A stretch of DNA of 64,000 nucleotides. Origin: Ichthyophis bannanicus (taxonomy: Eukaryota; Chordata; Amphibia; Gymnophiona; Ichthyophiidae). A model generated the notes under the pieces. It was not told where the DNA came from and searched no databases. It saw only the letters and a program-made list of their open reading frames with translations. Position numbers and translations under genes: made by a program. The stretch covers positions 79,948,662-80,012,661 of the forward strand of contig CM066043.1 in NCBI GenBank assembly GCA_033557465.1, in the 5' to 3' direction. Positions 57,306 to 64,000 of the stretch are shown piece after piece (the stretch's first letter is position 1; the number at the start of each line of letters is the position of its first letter).

Positions 57306-60300
57306 ATTGTTATGGATAACTCTCTTCGAATGATCTCCTGGAATGTTTGTGGAATGGGTTCCCCGGTGAAACGATCCAAAGTCCTGCAACACCTGAGGCG
57401 ACATCACGCGGATGTTGCGCTTCTGCAGGAGACACACCAGTCGGAGGTGGAGCACCAGAAGTTGGGCCTGGGTTTTAAGGCTCATGTCTATGGGGCCCCC
57501 GCGGTGGGGAAGAAACGGGGTGTTGTCATTCTGGTCACCAAGTCTACTCCTTGGGAGGAGGAAAAGGTTGTTCGCGACCCACAGGGCCGATATGTTGGAG
57601 TGTGGGGGAGTCTGGCAGGGAGGAAGGTCTTTCTTTGCTCTGTCTATGGACCCAATGTTTACGAGGCTAACTTTTATCAGAGACTTTCTAGTTTGTTGAC
57701 CGAGGCCGACGGATACCAGATAATGCTAGGCGGCGACTTCAATGTCACCATGGATAGTGCTCTTGACCGCTCTGGATCCGCGGAGAGCGGGAGTCCCCGG
57801 GCGCGTCGGAAGCTGCGCGGGCTCTGTGAAGCATATGAACTCCTGGATATTTGGAGGGTGTTGCATCCTGGAGAACGGGACTATACCCATCTGTCCCGGG
57901 CCCATGGTACATGGTCTCGCATAGATTTCTTTCTCCTGGCGGAATCACTTTTCGGTAGGGTCGTACAGGCCAGTATTGGTTCTCTTGTTATCTCAGATCA
58001 TGCTATGGTTGTGCTGGATATACGGGGGTGTTGCCCGACTCCTAGTAAGGTTTGGCGGTATCCACTGGAGCTCTGCGGGGATGCGCGATTTGAGTCTTTC
58101 TTGCGGGATCGCTGGAAGGCGTACGAGCTTTTGAATGCGGCGCCGGATATTTCTCCCGCGCTTTTCTGGGAAGCAGGCAAGGCGGTGCTCCGGGGGGATA
58201 TCATTGGTTACCTCAGTCACCGGCGTCGCCAGTTGAACCATCGGATCCTATTATTGGAGCGGGAGCTGGGCCGCCTACGCCGGGAGACGGCAGCTACCCG
58301 CACGAGGGCACCTCTACGTAATCTTCGGGAGGTGCAGGCAGAACTGGAGACATTGCTGCATCAACGTGTGTCTAAATCGCTGTTGTATTATCGATATCGA
58401 CTTTATAGATTCGGGAACAAGGCCGGTAAAATGATGTCGTCTTTACTGCGACCGCCAGGCGGTTCCCGACAAATAGGGGCCATTAGACAACCCGACGGAA
58501 CTGTCACCCGCGATTCCGCCACCATTGAGAGGGTCTTTACTACATTTTATCGGAGTTTGTACGCCAGTGAGGAGGTGGAGGCCTCGGTGGGGCGCTCTTT
58601 CCTTGAGAGCTGTGGTCTTCCTCGGCTAGCAGCTGAGCACTTGGCGGCCCTTAATCAGCCTCTCTCTGGCCGGGAGGTCCAAGCAGCGATCCGGCATTTA
58701 AAGAATGGGCGAGCTCCGGGTGTCGATGGCTTCCGGAATGAATTTTATAAAACCCTGAGTGATGCAGTGGTTCCTCCCCTTATCGGCTATTTTGAGGATC
58801 TTGTGAACCGAGGCAGGTTCCCGTTTGAACCTAATAAAGCCCTGATTACTATTTTACCCAAACCAGGGCGGGACCCTCTTCTACCGGGTTCTTACCGCCC
58901 TATCTCGCTGCTCAACGTCGATATCAAAATTTTGGCCAAGATCATGGCGGATCGACTAGCAATCGTTTTGCCATCCTTGATCCATCAGGACCAGGTGGGA
59001 TTCGTTCGGGGGCGCCAAGTTGCCTATAGCCTGCAGCGGATTCTCCTGTCCATCTGTGCTGGGCGTACTGCCGGGGAGTCCTCATTACCAAACCTTAGAG
59101 ATGATGGGCTTCGGGGGCTTCTTTGTAGACGTGGTCAAACTGCTATACGCGGACCCCTTAGGGGCCATCATGGTTAATGGAGCCATGTCCCCCGAATTTG
59201 CGATCCAAAAGGGGACCCGTCAAGGTTGCCCTCTCTCGCCCCTCCTTTTTGTGCTTTCGTTGGAACCCCTTCTTCTTCGAATTCGGGCTTCCTCCCAGTT
59301 CCAGGGCATCAGGTTGGGCCGTGAGGAATTTCGGGTTGCTGCTTTCCCGGATGACTTGCTTGTACACCTGGGGGATCCTTTGACTGGCTTGCCTAATTTG
59401 CTACGCCTTATTAAGGAGTATGGTGAACCCTCTGGTCTCCGACTGAATCTTGATAAATCAGAGGCATTGTACTTGGTCCCTGAGGGGCGGCCAGGCTGGC
59501 AGGGCCAGTTTCCCCTGCGTTGGGCGGTGGGTTACTTTAAATACCTGGGCATTTATCTGCCGGCGCGCTTGGAGGATCTATATCAACTGAATGTCACCAA
59601 AATTTTGGGAGAAGTATCGGCTTGTGTGGATCGTTGGCGGGATCTCCCGTTGTCATTGGGGGGCAGAGTTGCTCTATGTAAGATGGCGCTCTTCCCCAAG
59701 ATTCTCTACCCGCTTCAGATCCTCCCAGTGGTGCTTCGGCGTGCGGATTTACGCCAATTGAACCGCTCTTTTAACCGTTTTTTGTGGCGCGGTCGCAAAC
59801 CTAGAATTCGCCTGGCTGTATTACAACAGCCCTGGGACCTGGGCGGGATGGGCTTTCCCGATATTAGGAGGTATAATATGGCCTGCCTATTAAGGCATGT
59901 CCGAGACTGGCTCTGGGACTTAACAGATTGGACCCCGAGGGAGCTGTTTGTGGCCGTGTTGGCGCCACTTCACCCCCGTTATTTATTGCATGCTCGGACG
60001 CTCCGGGAGGTGCCGCCCCTTCTCCGATTTCTTTTCTTAATTCCATTTCGGCGGGCGTGGCACTTTTATTGTGCGGGGCGCCGGGTCATGGCACATTACA
60101 CACCATATCTTCCTCTTCGTGGTAATACCGATTTTTCGGCGGGCATTGGATGGTCCCGATTTCGGATCTGGGAGGATCTCGGTTTGGTGAATCTAGAACA
60201 TGTACTTACTCCAGGAGGCGAATTGATCGCCTTCACCAAGCTTAGTCGGCAGTATTCTCTGGGTCCCTGGGATGAATTTCAATACACGCAGCTTCGGAGT

Positions 60301-61062
60301 TACCTTCGTACAATCCCGGCAGAGGCACTAAGTGGGGAGGTGTGTACGGGGCTGGAACTGACGCTCCTGGGGGGTTCCCCGGGGACCCGGGTGTCTCAGC
60401 TTTATAAAATGCTGTGGGAAGGGGCATCGCCTATTGATGTTGACACATTGGCGGCGGCTTGGACGTCGGATCTTGGAGAGGAGATAGAGGTGGAGTCCCT
60501 ACTGGGGGGGCTGGCAGCTGTCCCTACTTTAAGTACACAGGTTCTGCATCGCGACACGCAATACCGCCTCCTGCGGCGTATGTACTTCGCCCCTGTCCGG
60601 GCCTGGAAAGCAGGGATTGCAACGAGTCACTGTTGCCCCCGATGTGGTGCAAATCGGGCGACGCATGGACATATGTTTTGGCATTGCCCCAAGGTCCAGT
60701 TGTTTTGGGGGCGGGTATCGGTCTATCTTCTTCGGTGTGTGCCGCATCTGGAACCTCTCACTGCGCGCCATTTAGTTTTGGATTTATGGGAGGACACTTG
60801 GGGGACTTCTCTAGGGAGTTGGACGGTGCGTTGGCTGCGTTTGGTGCTGATCTCTGCTCGGATGACCATCTTGCAGCGCTGGTTGACTGCGGAGGGTCCG
60901 CTCTTCGGGCTTTGGAGGGTTCGCATTCACCAACTCCTACTTATGGAACGCCTGGTAGCGGCTGGCAATGAACGTCGTTGGGCAGGGTTCCTCCGGGGGT
61001 GGGGACCGCATTTGCAGTTATTACCTGCTGGGGCTCGCCACCGCCTCCTGGGGGCTCCCTGA
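57306..61062 (+). pseudogene. L1-1 ORF2 (endonuclease, RT, C-terminal zinc motif)
   Basis: Endonuclease intact: ISWNVCGMGSP near 57331, ALLQETH near 57417, LGGDFNVTMDSALDRS near 57727, SRIDFFLLAES near 57915, VISDHAMVVLDI near 57985. RT fingers: LITILPKPGRD near 58840, GSYRPISLLNVDIKILAK near 58890, HQDQVGFVRGRQ near 58985. At about 59085 some 20 codons with motif A (the catalytic Asp block) are deleted and the frame shifts. RT resumes as TLEMMGFGGFF near 59092, then QKGTRQGCPLSPLLF (motif B). Motif C reads AFPDDLLV near 59342 instead of FADD. The C-terminal Cys/His motif CCPRCGANRATHGHMFWHC is near 60632. The stop is at 61062. Confidence 0.9.
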
Positions 61063-61944
61063 GCCTGCTGGATTCACTGGATGCTAAATTAGTCGATTCC
61101 CATCGGCCTTGCTATTGGTTGCGGCACCGGAGGGGACAACCGCACACTGGGAGGCACTTAGTCAGACTTTTCCATTACTCCCTTGAGCTCAATATCATAA
61201 TAGTACGGGAGTCATGGGTGGATGTGGGGCCCTCCCTCTACTTTCTCTACTTTCTTCTTCTACAATCACCCTCTGTATGGAATGGTATGGGTAACAGGGG
61301 AGGGGAGGGGGTGGGAAGGGTTGGGATGGATAGGTAGAAGGGGGGGGTCTCTAGATATTTACCCCCCTAAGCTGCATCGCTTCATTTCATATGAGTCTAG
61401 TGACTTGGCCCATCCGTTTCCTTTACGAGCGGGAACAGATCTGGGAGAAGAGTACACCCTGGATCTGTTTGGGGTAACCTCTGTTGGATTAATGGACGGG
61501 TGACGATCACTGGGGAAACTGGGTAGATGGGAGGAACTCCGTCTTCTTTCCTCTTTCTGGGTTGCAGCATGAAGACTAGGAGGTGGAAATGGGACGGGGG
61601 AGGGGGGGAGCCATAGCAACTGCTCGGTTGTTGTATGTTCAGCATATTTGCAACATTCAAGGTCCTCTATGTTATGCTTTTGTGTACTTGCAGATGGGTG
61701 GTATTAGCTTGGAATACTGCTGTCGCTGAGGTTTTCGAGGGACCATCTTAGCATGATAGCGGTGTCCTCTTCCTCTTCCCCACCAATCTCTATGTTGGAT
61801 ATATATAACTCTTTGTTTTAGAATTCCTTTGTTGGTCACCCATTTCTCTCTGTTTAAGACTAATTGGGGGGGGGGGGTGATTTCGATTTGCTGTATGTTT
61901 TGTATGTTCTGTTTGTTGCAAATAACAATAAAAGAGATTAAACC
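61063..61944 (+). other. L1-1 3' UTR
   Basis: 0.88 kb with G runs at about 61296-61350 and 61866-61877 and a terminal aacaataaaagagattaaac. No ORF of interest. The end is followed immediately by the right target-site copy. Confidence 0.8.
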
Positions 61945-61960
61945 TAAAGGCTAACTAGCC
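61945..61960 (+). repeat. Target-site duplication of L1-1, right copy
   Basis: taaaggctaactagcc, identical to 54668-54683. DIRS-G sequence resumes at once (atatccttctgttcggggatg). Confidence 0.92.
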
Positions 61961-62019
61961 ATATCCTTCTGTTCGGGGATGACTTGGAGAAGTTGGTTAA
62001 AAACTTGGGCAAGTCTCAT

Positions 62020-62460
62020 CATAGAAACATGATGTCAGAAAAAGACCACATGGCCTATATAGTCTGCCCTTCCATATCAACTACAATAGTCCTCTCTTTA
62101 CCTTTAGAAATCCTCTGTGTTTGTCCCATGCTTTTTTGAATTCAGATACTGTCCTCATGTCCACCATCTCCACTGGGAGACTATTTTATGCATCTACCAT
62201 TCTTTCCATAAAGAAATATTTATGCGTATTACTCCCGAGTCTATCCCCTTTCACTCTCATCCTATGTCCCCTCGTAGCAGAAAGTGCCTTCAATTGAAAG
62301 AGATCCTCCTATGCATTTATGCCACAGAGGTATTTAAATGTCTATCATATTGTCTCTATCCCGCCTTTCTTCTAAGTATACATATTAAGATCTTTAAGTC
62401 TGCTGTCATATGTTTCGTAACGAAGACTAACAACCATTTTAGTAGCCAGAAGACTGGCCA
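62020..62460 (-). mobile_element. CR1 3' end, second subfamily (CR1-5)
   Basis: A minus-strand fragment ending at 62020 with agactatataggccatgtgg, then tctttttctgacatcatg, then tttctatg, the same end type as CR1-4 at 21928. Decayed RT-tail codons occupy the rest. It sits inside DIRS-G, between LGKSH at 62018 and the resumption near 62455 (gtagccagaagactggcc). Confidence 0.75.
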
Positions 62461-62849
62461 AAGGGGCCTGTAGAGCGAACGGGGGCGTACTTGTCACTGT
62501 ACACTAATTTTTCCTCATTCCAACTATGCTGGACTCCTCAGAGACCCTGGGACTCCCATATATACAGACCCAAAAAGTCCTCCTCTTCTTTGGGTTTTCG
62601 ATCCCAAACTCAGTACTTTCATTGGGCTCACAGGCCCCAGGATTCTACCTCCTCCAGGAAGTGCCATCTTCTGTTCAGAGCAGTGACAGGTGGAGGGCAT
62701 ATTCTGGACACCATTCAACACAGTTATGTTCTGGAATGCAGAGAGCCTATTCCAGATGCCTTTGTCGTCTCCCCATGTGGTTGGTGGTCCTGAGAATGCC
62801 ACAGTTCTTTCATTTGCAAGCAGTGGTGCCCATTCCCCCAGCTGAGTGG

Positions 62850-63880
62850 GGCAAGGGCCTGTACGCCATCTAATTTGTGGTGCCAAAGGATTATTTTTTT
62901 GCCCAATTCTTGACCTCAAAAAGGAGCCAACGCTCACCTGAACACTTTATGATTCTATATACAGACCGTACAGTCAGTGATTCAGGTGGTAAGCCACAGA
63001 AAGTTTCTTGCGAATCTGGATTTAGCCGAAGCTTATTTCCAAATCTGATTCAGGAGGATCAGCAGCATTTTCTCTGTTTTTGCTGTGCTTGGCTCTCATT
63101 TTCAGTTCACCGCTCTTCCTTTCATCTTTGGGGCAGTGGAAAAGCCATTCTCAAAAATCATGGTGGTGGCAGTCATGTGCTGAGGTGCAAAGGGATCCGT
63201 GTTCACCCATATCTGGATGGCTGGCTCATCTGAGCTAGATCTCAGTTCAAAGAGCCTTTGGTTTTGACCTGGGTAGTGCACTTCCCAGAGAGTCTCAGAT
63301 GGGTGCTCAATCGAGGAAAGAGCCTGCCCAATGACTGGAATACCTAGGAGCACGTTTCAACAGGTGGGCAGAGTCTTCCTGTCAGAGAACAGAGTGAAAA
63401 ATTTATTGGCCCAGCTGGCAGCCTTCCAATCTCAGCAGGCTCCCAGGATTTGAGATTATCTGCAGCTTCTTGGTTTGAGTTGATGGCGACTGAGATGGTG
63501 ACGTGGGTGCAGGCCATATGAGGCTGCTTCAGAGATCCATGTTGACTCCGTGGTCTCAAAGCTCTCAGAAGTTCAAGGTCAGGCTTCCCCTCTAGCCATA
63601 GGTGCTGTCCAGCCTGTGAAGGTGGCAGCAGCAGCCTCTGCATCTGAGGAAGGGTATGCCACTGGATGATCGCTTGTGGCTTTTCCTGTCGCTGGATGTC
63701 AGCTTATTTGGCTGGGGAGCCCATTGATTTTCACAAACAGCATAGGGCTGTTAGAGCCACCAGGAGGTAGCGTAGCATGGCCCATCAACCCTCTCAAGGA
63801 GAGGGCCATTTGTCTGGCACTTTTGTACTTCCAGACCCTAGTCAAGGGCAATGCAGTCTGGGTGTATTCGGACAACTAGC
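62850..63880 (+). pseudogene. DIRS-G RT and RNase H remnant
   Basis: Readable with frame changes: NLDLAEAYFQI near 63010 (motif A), LGSHFQFTALPFIFGAVEKPF near 63090 (motif B region), TKIMVVAV-like, then VHPYLDGWLI near 63205, where the second Asp of YLDDW has become Gly. RNase H: SLDVSLFGWGAH-like near 63700 and LALLYFQTLVKGNAVWVYSDN near 63815. Heavily mutated and cut by the window end. Confidence 0.7.
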
Positions 63881-64000
63881 CAAAGCACTACCTGCTCTGA
63901 TTTTTTTCCATGGCTGCTCGTAGAACTTGTACTTAAATATACAGAGCGGTATCTGGGCTGGATGATCCTGATGGCACAAGATGGGCCACAGAGGCCGTGG

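Larger units (their letters stand above)
54684..61944 (+). mobile_element. Complete L1/Tx1-type LINE (L1-1), 7.26 kb
   Basis: Flanked by a perfect 16-bp target-site duplication. Layout: 5' UTR 54684-54861, ORF1 54862-55668, long G-rich spacer 55669-57305, ORF2 57306-61062 (broken), 3' UTR 61063-61944 ending aacaataaaagagattaaac. There is no long poly(A) tail. It is GC-richer than its surroundings, and only two clear ORF2 lesions are seen, so it is a young insertion. Confidence 0.92.
53500..64000 (+). mobile_element. Old DIRS-like element (DIRS-G), interrupted by L1-1 and CR1-5
   Basis: Plus-strand DIRS sequence flanks L1-1. gag remnants lie before 54668, an ORF2 N-terminal phrase (LFGDDLEKLVKNLGKS) at 61970-62018, and decayed RT and RNase H at about 62850-63880, running off the window. 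The identical 16-bp flanks of L1-1 prove that the two halves were one sequence. The left limit is uncertain. This family differs from B, C, D and F in RT wording (LDLAEAYFQI instead of LDLKDAY). Confidence 0.7.

Noticed and set aside
56903..57319. Gly/Trp-rich ORF in the L1-1 spacer
   Set aside because: Encoded by G-run low-complexity DNA, with no recognised features.

Overview
The window is a piece of a large, transposon-swollen tetrapod genome, most likely a caecilian amphibian. Three exons on the minus strand (46630-46806, 38522-38628, 851-1133) join in frame, have consensus splice sites, and encode the Q/P-rich linker and PAH1 domain of the transcriptional corepressor scaffold SIN3A. The organism call rests on vertebrate SIN3A, huge introns, abundant DIRS-like tyrosine-recombinase retrotransposons, CR1 LINEs with (TTCTTATG)n ends, an RTE/BovB-like LINE, L1/Tx1-like LINEs and tRNA-derived SINEs. 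It is an inference; no species marker was seen. Everything apart from the exons is intron, and almost all of it is mobile DNA. There are no bacterial genes, CRISPR arrays, rRNA or functional tRNA genes.

Layout, low to high coordinates. 1-1133: intron and SIN3A exon. 1134-4690: intron with remnants of a very old DIRS element, an L2-like 3' end and a tRNA/RTE SINE. 4745-14837: an L1-like element (L1-2, plus) broken by a nearly full-length CR1 (CR1-1, minus, 5388-10950, itself carrying a SINE) and by a 385-bp-arm palindrome with a target-site duplication. 14838-20175: CR1-3 (plus), broken by an RTE (minus) and a SINE tail. 20176-21440: a rearranged DIRS piece (A). 21441-21928: a CR1 3' end. 21990-27750: DIRS-B, full length. 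27751-30270: C-rich low-complexity DNA holding CR1-2. 30271-36775: DIRS-C, with a chimeric L2-like insertion in its recombinase. 36776-38628: intron, SINE, SIN3A exon. 38694-46147: DIRS-D, the best preserved, with a 1674-bp LTR-like insertion in gag. 46148-47734: intron and SIN3A exon. 47735-52515: DIRS-F, a shortened non-autonomous element keeping gag only. 53500-64000: an old plus-strand DIRS (G), split by a complete 7.26-kb L1 (L1-1, 54684-61944, with a 16-bp target-site duplication) and by a CR1 3' end.

How the parts work. DIRS elements encode Gag, RT-RNase H and a tyrosine recombinase in overlapping frames. Their termini are inverted repeats, and an internal complementary region next to the recombinase matches both ends; it is thought to template the circle junction. 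B, C, D and F all show this plan. The LINEs (CR1, L1, RTE, L2-like) insert by target-primed reverse transcription. The two SINE types carry 3' tails matching the RTE and the L2-like LINE found here, so the likely drivers of both SINE types are in the same window. None of the transposons is fully intact: DIRS-D has an intact RT-RNase H frame, and L1-1 has an intact ORF1 but a deleted RT motif A.
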